A stretch of 64,000 nt of DNA from Tubiluchus corallicola (taxonomy: Eukaryota; Priapulida; Priapulimorpha; Priapulimorphida; Tubiluchidae): contig JAQGDQ010002389.1 of NCBI GenBank assembly GCA_030141605.1, positions 62,001-126,000 of the forward strand. Direction: 5' to 3'. The stretch's first letter is position 1. Every line of letters starts with the position of its first letter. This document shows positions 36,597 through 45,233 of this stretch, piece by piece. The notes under the pieces are model-generated. The model saw nothing but the letters and a program-made list of their open reading frames with translations. It made no database searches and was not told where the DNA came from. A program made the translations under genes and the position numbers.

Positions 36597-37481
36597 GTGA
36601 AAAAGCGTCGCTCCATCCGTTATAGCGAAACCTTGAAAGCCTATTGCTTTCTAGCTCCCGCGATCCTGCTAATTGGCATTTTCTTCTTCTACCCTTTGGG
36701 AAGAGCCCTTTATATGTCTTTCTTCAAATGGCCCATCTTCGGAAATCCAAGCTTTGTCGCCATGGATAATTATATCCATATTCTTCAAGATGAAAATTTC
36801 CGAAAAGCATTTTGGTTTACTCTGCTTTATACATCCATCGTAACACCAGCCTTGTTTGTTATCGCTTTTATTCTTGCAAACATGGTCAACCAGAAAATAC
36901 CAGGAACAACCTTCTTCAGAAGTCTCTATTTTACTCCTGTCGTCATGTCCTTCATCGCAACTAGCCTTATCTGGCTATGGATCTATCATGATTTATACGG
37001 AATCTTAAACTATTTCCTGGTAAAACTTAACCTCATTACAGAGCCTGTCCCATGGATGACAGATCCCGCGACATCAATTCCAACTGTCGTTCTCTCCGTC
37101 GTATGGAAAATGGCCGGCTTTACAATGATTATCCTCTTGGCAGGCATGCAATCAATTCCTGACAGTTACTACGAATCCGCAACAATCTTCGGGGCTAAAA
37201 CATGGCAGGCAACTCTCTACATTACTATCCCTCTGCTAAAAACATCCTTTGCTCTTGCCCTTATTATTTCCATCGCGGGCTCTGTGCTCGCTTTTGACCA
37301 ATTTGTCGTTATGACTCAAGGAGGACCTGCCCATTCAACGCGAACACTCATTATGTACATATATGAAACATCTTTTGTAAAAATTCAATTAGGTGTTGGC
37401 GCCGCAATGTCCATGATAACAACCTTTTTCCTTATTCTGATGACCATTGTACAGCTTTATCTATTACGTAAAAAACACTGA
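36597..37481 (+). CDS. Carbohydrate ABC transporter permease, MalF/UgpA-type
   Basis: 294-residue inner-membrane protein with six predicted helices. The start is a GTG with AAGG upstream; the N-terminus is basic (KKRRSIRYSETLKAY) before the first helix FLAPAILLIGIFFFYP. The EAA-type loop is YYESATIFGAKTWQATLYIT (~191-210). It sits 42 bp after the binding-protein gene and directly before the second permease. A CUT1-family importer is indicated. No ATPase gene is in the cluster. Confidence 0.92.
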   Translation: MKKRRSIRYSETLKAYCFLAPAILLIGIFFFYPLGRALYMSFFKWPIFGNPSFVAMDNYIHILQDENFRKAFWFTLLYTSIVTPALFVIAFILANMVNQKIPGTTFFRSLYFTPVVMSFIATSLIWLWIYHDLYGILNYFLVKLNLITEPVPWMTDPATSIPTVVLSVVWKMAGFTMIILLAGMQSIPDSYYESATIFGAKTWQATLYITIPLLKTSFALALIISIAGSVLAFDQFVVMTQGGPAHSTRTLIMYIYETSFVKIQLGVGAAMSMITTFFLILMTIVQLYLLRKKH

Positions 37482-37502
37482 TTGGCAATAAAGAGATATA
37501 TA

Positions 37503-38342
37503 ATGATCTATCCAAAATATCGTAAATACGGGCTATATGCAGGGCATGTAATCGCTGCCCTCTTCTTTCTCTTTCCCATTTTATGGGCCCTTTCCACATC
37601 TCTTAAAACATCAGAGCAAGTATTGGCTTACCCACCTGAGTTCATTCCCTCACCTATAACATTAGATAATTATTCCAACATATTGACAATACAGAATAAT
37701 CTGTTTTTCAAAATGTTCATAAACAGCACAATTGTAACAACATTAACAGCTCTCCTAGTTTCCGCTATCAGCACATTCGCCGGCTATGCTTTTGCTTACT
37801 TTAATTTCAAAGGAAAAGAATTTATTTTCGTCTGCATGTTATCAACAATCCTCGTTCCCTTTCAAGGGCTTCTTATCCCTCTCTTTGACCTCATGCGTTC
37901 CTTAAAGCTTCTTAATACATATACTTGCCTCATTGTTATCTACACAACATTTCAGCTACCTTTTGGAATCTTCATGATGCGAAACTCCTTCGCAGCCCTC
38001 CCAAGCGCTCTTCGAGAATCCTCCTATATGGACGGAGGAAGCGAACTAAAAACAATGTGGTTTGTCATGTTGCCACTCGCTCTGCCCGGCATCCTCACAA
38101 CTATTGTCTACAGCGTCTATGTCACATGGAACGACTTCCTTATTGCCCTTGTCTTTAACGTAAAAGGAGAAATGACACTCTTGCCTGTAGGTCTGCGTAA
38201 CTTCTCCATAGGGCAATTCGGAACCCAATGGGAAACCCTAATGGCAGGAACAATTATCAGCTTTATTCCTGTAATTCTCCTTTACGCATGGCTCCAGCAA
38301 TATTTCATCAAAGGAATTACCGGAAGCGCCATGAAAGAATAA
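37503..38342 (+). CDS. Carbohydrate ABC transporter permease, MalG-type
   Basis: 279 residues from the ATG at 37503, which has AAAGAG eight bases upstream; an in-frame TTG at 37482, abutting the previous stop, is an alternative. Six helices are visible. The first is HVIAALFFLFPILWALSTSL followed by KTSEQVLAYPPEFIPSP. The EAA loop is LRESSYMDGGSELKTMWFVM (~183-202). It pairs with the upstream permease to form the membrane channel. Confidence 0.92.
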   Translation: MIYPKYRKYGLYAGHVIAALFFLFPILWALSTSLKTSEQVLAYPPEFIPSPITLDNYSNILTIQNNLFFKMFINSTIVTTLTALLVSAISTFAGYAFAYFNFKGKEFIFVCMLSTILVPFQGLLIPLFDLMRSLKLLNTYTCLIVIYTTFQLPFGIFMMRNSFAALPSALRESSYMDGGSELKTMWFVMLPLALPGILTTIVYSVYVTWNDFLIALVFNVKGEMTLLPVGLRNFSIGQFGTQWETLMAGTIISFIPVILLYAWLQQYFIKGITGSAMKE

Positions 38343-38367
38343 ATACCCAAAAAAGAAAGAGCAAACA

Positions 38368-40272
38368 ATGGCTAATACTCTTAAACCTATGAGACTAATC
38401 CCTCTTCCCCTCGGCAGTATCACCCCTGAAGGATGGCTAAAGCAGCAGCTTATTATACAAAAAAATGGGCTTTCAGGGCATCTGGAAGACTTCTGGAAAG
38501 ATATTAAAAACAGCGGATGGATCGGTGGAAAAGCTGAAGGATGGGAAAGAGCGCCCTATTGGCTTGACGGATTTATTCCTCTCGCCTTCCTGCTTGATAA
38601 TCCTACTATGATTGAAAGAGCGCATTTTTGGATAAACGCTATACTTGATTCTCAAGAAAAAAACGGATGGGCTGGCCCTGTTTATGATCCTTGTGGCTAT
38701 GATTACGATCCTTGGCCCCTTTTCATTGTCTGTAAAGCCATGACACAATATTACGACGCAACAGAAGATAAGCGAGTCCTAGGCTTTCTTGAAAAATTCT
38801 TCCAATTTCTTAAAAACGATCTTCCTAGGAGAATCTTACGCTCTTGGGGACGATACCGCTGGGCAGACGCCCTTGTCAGTATTCATTGGCTATATGATAA
38901 AAATAATGAGCCATGGCTCCTAGAACTTGCCGATCTTATTTATCAGCAGGGATTTAAATGGATATCCTACTATCAGGAAATGCCTATTAAAGAAAAAATT
39001 ATTCGACCGGAAATGTCACTAGATAACCATGTCGTTAACTGCGCCATGAGCGTTAAAGCTCCCCTTGTCGCTTATCGGCAAACACACAAAGATAACGACA
39101 AAAAAGGAACCGACTTTATTATTAATCAATTAGAAAAATACCACGGTCAAGCAACAGGCGTCTTCAGTGGTGACGAACATCTTGCAGGACTCTCCCCTGC
39201 TCAGGGAACAGAATTATGCGCTGTTGTCGAATATATGTACTCTCTGGAAATCGCTGGCGCTATCTCCGGAAAGACTGCCTTTTTTGATCGCCTTGAAATG
39301 ATCGCCTATAACGCCCTGCCTGCAACAATCTCTCCAGATATGTGGTCTCACCAATATGACCAACAGGTCAATCAGGTGCAAGCCATTATAACAACTGATA
39401 ACTCATGGACAACAAACGGTTACGATTCAAGTATCTTCGGACTGGAGCCAAATTTTGGATGCTGCACAGCAAACATGCACCAAGGATGGCCTAAACTTAC
39501 AAGCCACCTGTGGATGTATAACCAAAACGGAGGCGCTTCTCTCTGCGTGTGGGCACCTTGCCAAGTAAAACTCATAATCCAAAATAAACCCATTATTGTA
39601 ACAGTCCAAACAAATTACCCTTTCTCCGGAAACGCTGAAATCACTCTGAATATTCCAGAAGAAATGACTTTTCCTTTAGAATTCAGAATCCCTCAATGGG
39701 CAAACGAAAAACACATTTCAGCAACGCTTAATGACCAGCCATTAAAAGGAATGAAATCTGGTGAATTTTACAAAATTCATCAAAAATGGCCTACCGGAAA
39801 ACAAACAATAACCTTCCAGTTTCCTATGGCCCTCCGCTGGAAACATCGCTATAATAATGCCGTTTCTCTTTACTATGGCCCCATCATGATGGCCCTAAAA
39901 ATAAAAGAACAATGGACAAAAATAACTCCCTACAACACACCATGGAGCGATTGGGAAGTACGCCCTCTTTCCTCTTGGAATTATGCCTTGGCTCTCGACG
40001 ATCTTGAAAATGTGCTCGTCAAAGAAGAAAAGCACTGGGAAAAATCTCCCTTTAATACACAAACTCCCCCTCTTACCTTAATAATCAATGGCTATAAGCT
40101 CCATAACTGGATAATGAAACATAATGCCGCCATCCCTCTTTCTGCCAAGCAGATCAGTGACTATGAAAAAGCGGAGGAAATCACACTAATCCCTTATGGC
40201 GCGACAAACTTACGGATTGGTGAATTTCCGCTGATATCTTCCTCCTTAACAAAGAATAATACTGAATTTTAA
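38368..40272 (+). CDS. Glycoside hydrolase family 127 (DUF1680), beta-L-arabinofuranosidase-like
   Basis: 634 residues without signal peptide, so a cytoplasmic enzyme acting on imported sugar. The fold is the alpha/alpha-barrel plus beta-domains of GH127: PLPLGSITPEGWLKQQL at the N-terminus, APYWLDGFIPLAFLL (~66). Zinc-site residues of Bifidobacterium HypBA1 have plausible counterparts: TELC (Glu282, Cys284) and FGCC (Cys365, Cys366), where the first Cys of the pair would be the nucleophile. A possible acid/base Glu is Glu270 in DEHLAG. GH127 members cleave beta-L-arabinofuranosides, but DUF1680 is broad, so specificity is open. Last full gene of the ABC operon, 25 bp after the permease. Confidence 0.85.
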   Translation: MANTLKPMRLIPLPLGSITPEGWLKQQLIIQKNGLSGHLEDFWKDIKNSGWIGGKAEGWERAPYWLDGFIPLAFLLDNPTMIERAHFWINAILDSQEKNGWAGPVYDPCGYDYDPWPLFIVCKAMTQYYDATEDKRVLGFLEKFFQFLKNDLPRRILRSWGRYRWADALVSIHWLYDKNNEPWLLELADLIYQQGFKWISYYQEMPIKEKIIRPEMSLDNHVVNCAMSVKAPLVAYRQTHKDNDKKGTDFIINQLEKYHGQATGVFSGDEHLAGLSPAQGTELCAVVEYMYSLEIAGAISGKTAFFDRLEMIAYNALPATISPDMWSHQYDQQVNQVQAIITTDNSWTTNGYDSSIFGLEPNFGCCTANMHQGWPKLTSHLWMYNQNGGASLCVWAPCQVKLIIQNKPIIVTVQTNYPFSGNAEITLNIPEEMTFPLEFRIPQWANEKHISATLNDQPLKGMKSGEFYKIHQKWPTGKQTITFQFPMALRWKHRYNNAVSLYYGPIMMALKIKEQWTKITPYNTPWSDWEVRPLSSWNYALALDDLENVLVKEEKHWEKSPFNTQTPPLTLIINGYKLHNWIMKHNAAIPLSAKQISDYEKAEEITLIPYGATNLRIGEFPLISSSLTKNNTEF

Positions 40273-40296
40273 TGTTGCTATCAAGGGATTTTTCAG

Positions 40297-40319
40297 AGTA
40301 TATTTTATATTAATATACT
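40297..40319. repeat. Inverted repeat between the GH127 gene and a small membrane ORF
   Basis: AGTATATT (40297-40304) and AATATACT (40312-40319) are perfect inverted copies around a 7-base AT loop. There is no T-run after it, so an operator or a weak stem is as likely as a terminator. Confidence 0.3.
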
Positions 40320-40342
40320 AACTACAAAAAAGGAATGAATAG

Positions 40343-40465
40343 TTGACAAAAGATAATAAAAAAGAAAAGCCAGATATCATATTTATAATTGCTGTGCTGC
40401 TTCTTATCGGAACTATTGCAGGAGGTATTTTCATCTCTTCTAATATAAGCACAATTATAAGATAA
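40343..40465 (+). CDS. Small single-pass membrane protein (40 residues)
   Basis: A TTG-started frame of 40 codons with AAAAGGA eight bases upstream. The peptide has a charged N-terminus (TKDNKKEKPD, residues 2-11), then an uninterrupted hydrophobic helix IIFIIAVLLLIGTIAGGIFI (12-31) and a short tail ending in Arg. This is a clean small-membrane-protein design with no family I recognise. It lies 70 bp after the GH127 gene on the same strand, so it may be its own transcript or an operon tail. Coding status rests on the Shine-Dalgarno and the amphipathic layout only. Confidence 0.5.
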   Translation: MTKDNKKEKPDIIFIIAVLLLIGTIAGGIFISSNISTIIR

Positions 40466-40487
40466 CACTTGAAAAACAATGAATTGG

Positions 40488-40506
40488 ATTAACAAGTTAA
40501 TTTTTT
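40488..40506 (+). terminator. Weak terminator-like element
   Basis: ATTAAC-AA-GTTAAT (40488-40501) followed by five further T's. The stem is short, AT-rich and nearly loopless, so only weak evidence for ending the small membrane ORF transcript. Confidence 0.28.
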
Positions 40507-40527
40507 ACATTAGCTTTAAATCCAGCA

Positions 40528-41991
40528 TTATTTTTCCGTCAGGCCTCCCATGTAAATATACTTGATCTCTAAATAGTCGTCCAAACCATATTTAGACCCC
40601 TCACGACCAATCCCAGATTCCTTCACGCCTCCAAATGGAGCAACTTCAGAAGAGATCATCGTCTCATTCACGCCCACAATCCCACTCTCTAAACGATCGG
40701 CAACACGCCAAACACGCGCCATATCTTGACTGTAAACATACGCCGCCAGACCATAAGGTGTGCTATTTGAAAGCGCAATCGCTTCCTCCTCATTCCTAAA
40801 GCGAAAACAAGCCGCAACAGGCCCAAAAGTCTCTTCCTGCGCTAGGCGCATTGAAACATTCGCTCCTGAGACAACCGTCGGCTCATAAAAAGTTCCCCCT
40901 AAATCATGCGTGCTCCCACCACATAAAATCGACCCTCCCTTTTGCAGAGCATCAGAAACATGAGCCGATACTTTCTTTAGCGCATTCTCATTAATCAATG
41001 GTCCCTGAGTAACCCCTTCATGCAAGCCATTTCCGACTTTTAAAGAACGAACGCAAGAAACAAATGCCTCCATAAAAGCATCATAAATCCCATCCTGAAT
41101 CAAAAACCGATTAACACAAATACACGTTTGGCCAGTGTTTCTAAATTTAGCAGAAATAGACCCTTCTACCGCTTTGGCAAGATCGGAATCGTCAAAAATA
41201 ATGCAAGGAGCATTGCCACCGAGCTCTAAAGAGATTTTTTTCAGCCCTCGCGCAGAACGCTCCATTAAATTCCGCCCAACCGCACTTGAGCCCGTAAATG
41301 AAATTTTCTTAACAGCAGGATGATCCATAAAAACATCACTAATAGCAATTTCATCCCCTACAATAACATTAAATACATATTCAGGAATTCCTGCTTCCTG
41401 CGCAAGAGAGGCTAAAGCTAAAGCCGATAGAGGTGTTTCTGGCGCCGGCTTTACAACAATTGTACATCCTGCCGCCAGAGCTGCTCCTACCTTCCGCGTA
41501 ATCATCGCTAAGGGAAAATTCCAAGGAACAATTGCCCCCACAACTCCAATAGGCTCCTTCGTAACAAAAATGCGGGATTCTAAACGAAATGAAGGGATAA
41601 TATCTCCGTAAACACGTTTGGACTCCTCTGAAAACCATTCCAGAAAACTCGCCGCGTAAAGAACTTCTCCTTGCGATTCAGCTAAAGGTTTTCCTTGCTC
41701 GGAGGTGACAATAAGCGCCAGATCATCCTGATACTCTATCATCAATTCGCTCCAGCGCCTTAGCAGCCTTCCACGCTCCTTCGCAAGAAGACGGCGCCAT
41801 ACAGAAAAGGCTTGCTGCGCCATGTCAACAACATCACGCACCTCATCCTCTTCCGCCCACGCAATAGAAGCAATCTCTTCCTGTGTCGCTGGATTATAAA
41901 CAGAATGGCTCGCCCGAGAGCTTAACGACTGCCATCGGCCATCCTTATAAAATAAACCCTTCAGTAAAAGATCATGCTCTAAACGCATCAT
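40528..41991 (-). CDS. NAD(P)-dependent aldehyde dehydrogenase, succinate-semialdehyde (GabD)-like
   Basis: 487 residues. The ALDH motifs are visible: VGAIVPWNFPLAMITRK (~150), LELGGNAPCIIFDDSD (~255, catalytic Glu) and NTGQTCICVNRFLIQ (~285, catalytic Cys). The last closely resembles GabD of E. coli. Possible substrates are succinate semialdehyde, 2-oxoglutarate semialdehyde or small hydroxyaldehydes. It lies 20 bp after the uxuB-like gene at the end of the uxaC operon, where an aldehyde dehydrogenase is not a standard step, so its role there is unclear. Confidence 0.88.
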   Translation of the reverse strand: MMRLEHDLLLKGLFYKDGRWQSLSSRASHSVYNPATQEEIASIAWAEEDEVRDVVDMAQQAFSVWRRLLAKERGRLLRRWSELMIEYQDDLALIVTSEQGKPLAESQGEVLYAASFLEWFSEESKRVYGDIIPSFRLESRIFVTKEPIGVVGAIVPWNFPLAMITRKVGAALAAGCTIVVKPAPETPLSALALASLAQEAGIPEYVFNVIVGDEIAISDVFMDHPAVKKISFTGSSAVGRNLMERSARGLKKISLELGGNAPCIIFDDSDLAKAVEGSISAKFRNTGQTCICVNRFLIQDGIYDAFMEAFVSCVRSLKVGNGLHEGVTQGPLINENALKKVSAHVSDALQKGGSILCGGSTHDLGGTFYEPTVVSGANVSMRLAQEETFGPVAACFRFRNEEEAIALSNSTPYGLAAYVYSQDMARVWRVADRLESGIVGVNETMISSEVAPFGGVKESGIGREGSKYGLDDYLEIKYIYMGGLTEK

Positions 41992-42011
41992 ACCCCCGCA
42001 AAGAAAATACG

Positions 42012-43502
42012 CTATTCCTTACAATGACGGTGAACAAACGATTCAACAGTCGAACAAGCTCCCTCCTTCAATAAAGCTTCAAAAATATTCCTTACCGGTG
42101 TTACAAAATCAGCGCGAAGTGGCAAATCATCCCCGAATATCTCTGAAATCCCCATTAGCGCAGAAACATACAATTCCGGATTATCTCCATATTTTTCAGA
42201 AATTTCCTGAAAAACAGATGCCATAGGATCACTAATCTCAATCGCTTTCCCCTGCTCATCTCGCCCCATAACATAGCGCATCCAAGCAGCAATCCCCATT
42301 GCAAATCCTTCAATATCACGCCCCTCTGAAAGGCACTGCCGAACAGGTAGCAATAAACGAGGCGCAAGCTTCTGCGATCCATCCATCGCAATTTGCCATG
42401 TACGATGCGATAAATTCGGATTACTAAAACGATCCACAAGCGTGTCCATATAATTAAAAATATCAATGGTAGAAGGAAGGTTCAATGTCGGTAAAACCTG
42501 ATATTCCATATTATGGCGGATAAATTTCCGGAAATAATCATTCTCCATAACCTGATCCATATATTCATACCCTGCTAAATAGCCAAGATACGCTAAAGTC
42601 GAATGACTCCCATTAAGAAGACGAAGCTTCATCTCTTCAAAAGGAGCAACATCCTTAACCAATAAGGCGCCTCCCTTCTCCCATATTGGACGATCATTAC
42701 AGAAATTATCCTCAATAACCCATTGCGTAAAAGGCTCGGCAAAAACAGCAGCCTGATCCTCTATACCTATCTTCTCCTCAAGCCACTCAATATCCTCAGA
42801 CCTACTCGCAGGAACAATTCTATCAACCATAGTGCAAGGAAAAGAAACAGAGTTTTCAACCCATTTTCCTAATTCTTCCGAAACTAAAAAAGCAAAACGC
42901 GTAATAATACGCTGCGCAATCTTTCCATTATGCGGCAAATTATCACAGGAAAGAACCGTAAAAGGTGAGCGATTATTATCAAAACGGCGCTTTAAAGCAG
43001 AAACAATAAACCCAATAGCCGTCTTAGGCGTCTCAAGAGAATCAATATCATGAAGAATATCCGGATGCTCTTCCTGTAGACCCTCTAAGACAGAATCATA
43101 GTAATATCCTTTCTCCGTAATCGTTAAAGAAACTATTGTTACCACTGGATCCGCCATTTTTTCAACTAATTTCCGCGGATCCTCTTGGGCGACAAAAACT
43201 TGCTGAACAATCCCAATAATACGAAAATCTTCCTCAACGCGACCACGAGTCGCGATAGTAAAAAGATAATCCTGCTCCTTTAAAAGATCTCGTACATGAG
43301 AAGAGCGTAAACTCGCTGCGCAAATTCCCCACTCCTCGCCCGTCGCCAAACTCGCTTCTTGTGTAAAAACAGCCTGATGCGCTCTATGAAACGCACCAAT
43401 TCCCAAGTGAACAATCTTCTCTTGCGCATTAAGCGAAACCGCAGGAGGAGGCGATACATTCGATGGCAAAGAGGACAACATGTCCCTAGAAAGTCTTTTC
43501 AT
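42012..43502 (-). CDS. uxuB: Fructuronate reductase-like (mannitol dehydrogenase family)
   Basis: 496 residues of the long-chain mannitol dehydrogenase family. It would reduce D-fructuronate to D-mannonate with NADH. N-terminal dinucleotide-binding IVHLGIGAFHRAHQAVF (~31-47), the substrate-site stretch EMKLRLLNGSHSTLAYLGYL (~300; Lys, Asn and His catalytic) and HRTWQIAMDGSQKLAPRLL follow the E. coli UxuB pattern closely. Paralogues YeiQ and YdfI share the fold, so the symbol is a best guess supported by uxaC immediately upstream (42 bp). Confidence 0.85.
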   Translation of the reverse strand: MKRLSRDMLSSLPSNVSPPPAVSLNAQEKIVHLGIGAFHRAHQAVFTQEASLATGEEWGICAASLRSSHVRDLLKEQDYLFTIATRGRVEEDFRIIGIVQQVFVAQEDPRKLVEKMADPVVTIVSLTITEKGYYYDSVLEGLQEEHPDILHDIDSLETPKTAIGFIVSALKRRFDNNRSPFTVLSCDNLPHNGKIAQRIITRFAFLVSEELGKWVENSVSFPCTMVDRIVPASRSEDIEWLEEKIGIEDQAAVFAEPFTQWVIEDNFCNDRPIWEKGGALLVKDVAPFEEMKLRLLNGSHSTLAYLGYLAGYEYMDQVMENDYFRKFIRHNMEYQVLPTLNLPSTIDIFNYMDTLVDRFSNPNLSHRTWQIAMDGSQKLAPRLLLPVRQCLSEGRDIEGFAMGIAAWMRYVMGRDEQGKAIEISDPMASVFQEISEKYGDNPELYVSALMGISEIFGDDLPLRADFVTPVRNIFEALLKEGACSTVESFVHRHCKE

Positions 43503-43544
43503 TCAATAAATTCCTATTCATTATTAACAGCACAAAATAAGCTT

Positions 43545-44957
43545 TTATATCTTATACGCTTTTTTAGCAAAATTATATGTCAGATCACGCGCCAGCTCTA
43601 CCGCATCTTCCTCAAGCAAACGATGCTCCGCAACAAGACGAGAAAGCCAAGCACAGTCAATTCGACGCGCAACATCATGGCGTGCCGGAATCGAAAGAAA
43701 TGCCCGTGTGTCATCATTAAAACCAACCGTATTATAAAATCCTGCTGTCTCTGTCAAATATTCACGATAACGAAGCATTCCCTCCGGGCTATCATTAAAC
43801 CACCAAGCAGGTCCCAGCTTAAGAGATGGATAATGACCCGCCAACGGTGCAAGCTCACGACTATAACTCGTTTCATCTAAGGTAAATAAAATAATTGATA
43901 AGCGTGGATCACTTCCATAACGATCCAAAAGCGGCTTTAAAGAACGCGTATACTCACACGCAACAGGAATATCTCCCCCTTTATCTGAACCAAATCGTTC
44001 AAAAATAAAATGATTGTGATTCCTTAAAACTCCCGGATGAATTTGCATGACAAGACCATCCTCAAGACTCATCCGTGCCATTTCTGTCAACATAACACCT
44101 CTAAAAAGCTCTCGCTCCTCACTGCTCTCTTTCCTAAAAAGAATTTTTTGAAATAAAGAAGATGCTTCCGATAAAGATAAATCTGCCGTAAATGCTGTTG
44201 GATGACCATGATCCGTCGAAGTCGCACCATGTTCTTTAAAATATTCGCGCCTGTTTTGTAACGCCCTTAAATACCCTTCCCAACAGGATGTATCTTCCTT
44301 TGTAATCTCACCCAATTGAGCAATATTCTCTAAAAATCCTTTAAAATCAGGATCAACAACATTATCTGGTCTAAACGCTGTAATCACACTCCCCTGCCAG
44401 CCACTCTCCATAATCGCTTTATGATGTCGTAAATCATCTAAAGGATTCTCTGTTGTTGACAAAAGCTCTATATTAAAACGCTCAAACAATGTCCTAGGAA
44501 GAAAAGAAGGCTCTTGTAAACGCATATAAATCTCATCATAAATCTCATCTGCACTCTCTGACGTTAGCTTTTTCCTAATGCCTAAAATCTCATAAAAAGC
44601 ATAATCAAGCCACATCCGAGATGGCGTACCATGAAAAAGCTTGTGGTGCTCTGCAAATATTCTCCAGATTTTTCGAGGATCCTCCTCAACCTTTCCTCCA
44701 TCTACCCGCGGGACACCTAACGATTCTAAAGGAATCCCCTGGCTGTACAGCATACGGAATACATAATGATCCGGGATAATAAAAAGCTCTGACGGATTAC
44801 CAAAAGAAGTATTCTCCGCAAACCAAGCCGGATTCGTATGACCATGAGGGCTGATAATTGGCAAATCTTTGATTTCATCATAAAGAAGAGAGGCTATTGA
44901 CCTCATTTTTTCTTCCGCTGGAAACAAACGATTTGGATGTAAATAAAGTTCTGACAT
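43545..44957 (-). CDS. uxaC: Glucuronate/galacturonate isomerase
   Basis: 470 residues from the chosen ATG (three codons after the first ATG at 44966, which lies only two bases after GGGGAG; the chosen one is 11 bases away). It interconverts D-glucuronate with D-fructuronate and D-galacturonate with D-tagaturonate. Amidohydrolase-type metal site ISPHGHTNPAWFAE (~35-48), the substrate-handling WWFNDSPEGMLRY near 385-400 and RHDVARRIDCAWL near the end are characteristic. First gene of the uxaC-uxuB-aldehyde dehydrogenase operon. uxuA, kdgK and the KDPG aldolase are not in the window. Confidence 0.93.
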   Translation of the reverse strand: MSELYLHPNRLFPAEEKMRSIASLLYDEIKDLPIISPHGHTNPAWFAENTSFGNPSELFIIPDHYVFRMLYSQGIPLESLGVPRVDGGKVEEDPRKIWRIFAEHHKLFHGTPSRMWLDYAFYEILGIRKKLTSESADEIYDEIYMRLQEPSFLPRTLFERFNIELLSTTENPLDDLRHHKAIMESGWQGSVITAFRPDNVVDPDFKGFLENIAQLGEITKEDTSCWEGYLRALQNRREYFKEHGATSTDHGHPTAFTADLSLSEASSLFQKILFRKESSEERELFRGVMLTEMARMSLEDGLVMQIHPGVLRNHNHFIFERFGSDKGGDIPVACEYTRSLKPLLDRYGSDPRLSIILFTLDETSYSRELAPLAGHYPSLKLGPAWWFNDSPEGMLRYREYLTETAGFYNTVGFNDDTRAFLSIPARHDVARRIDCAWLSRLVAEHRLLEEDAVELARDLTYNFAKKAYKI

Positions 44958-45167
44958 AGCGTACATAACTCCCCAAGATAAATTGAAATAAATCGCAGAT
45001 ATTAAAATATATCCGCTGATTATAACGGCAAAAAATAAGCGTATCTATAAAAATTTCCCTTACTCTATAGCCTAGCAATTATGAATCAAACGGATAATTA
45101 AAGAATAAATGCTTTTTTAATCGCGTAACATATTGAAAACAAAAACAATAATATTATACCATTGCAT

Positions 45168-45181
45168 TATTAACGTTAATA
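45168..45181. promoter_or_regulatory. 14-bp palindrome in the uxaC-carA divergent spacer
   Basis: TATTAACGTTAATA is a perfect palindrome located 53 bp before carA and ~210 bp before uxaC. It is the right size for a dimeric repressor site (LacI or GntR type). Whether it controls either gene is inference; no matching regulator is adjacent. Confidence 0.35.
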
Positions 45182-45233
45182 TGTCATGTAATAAACAATA
45201 CACTATATACTATAAATCAAGAGTCCAGAGGTC

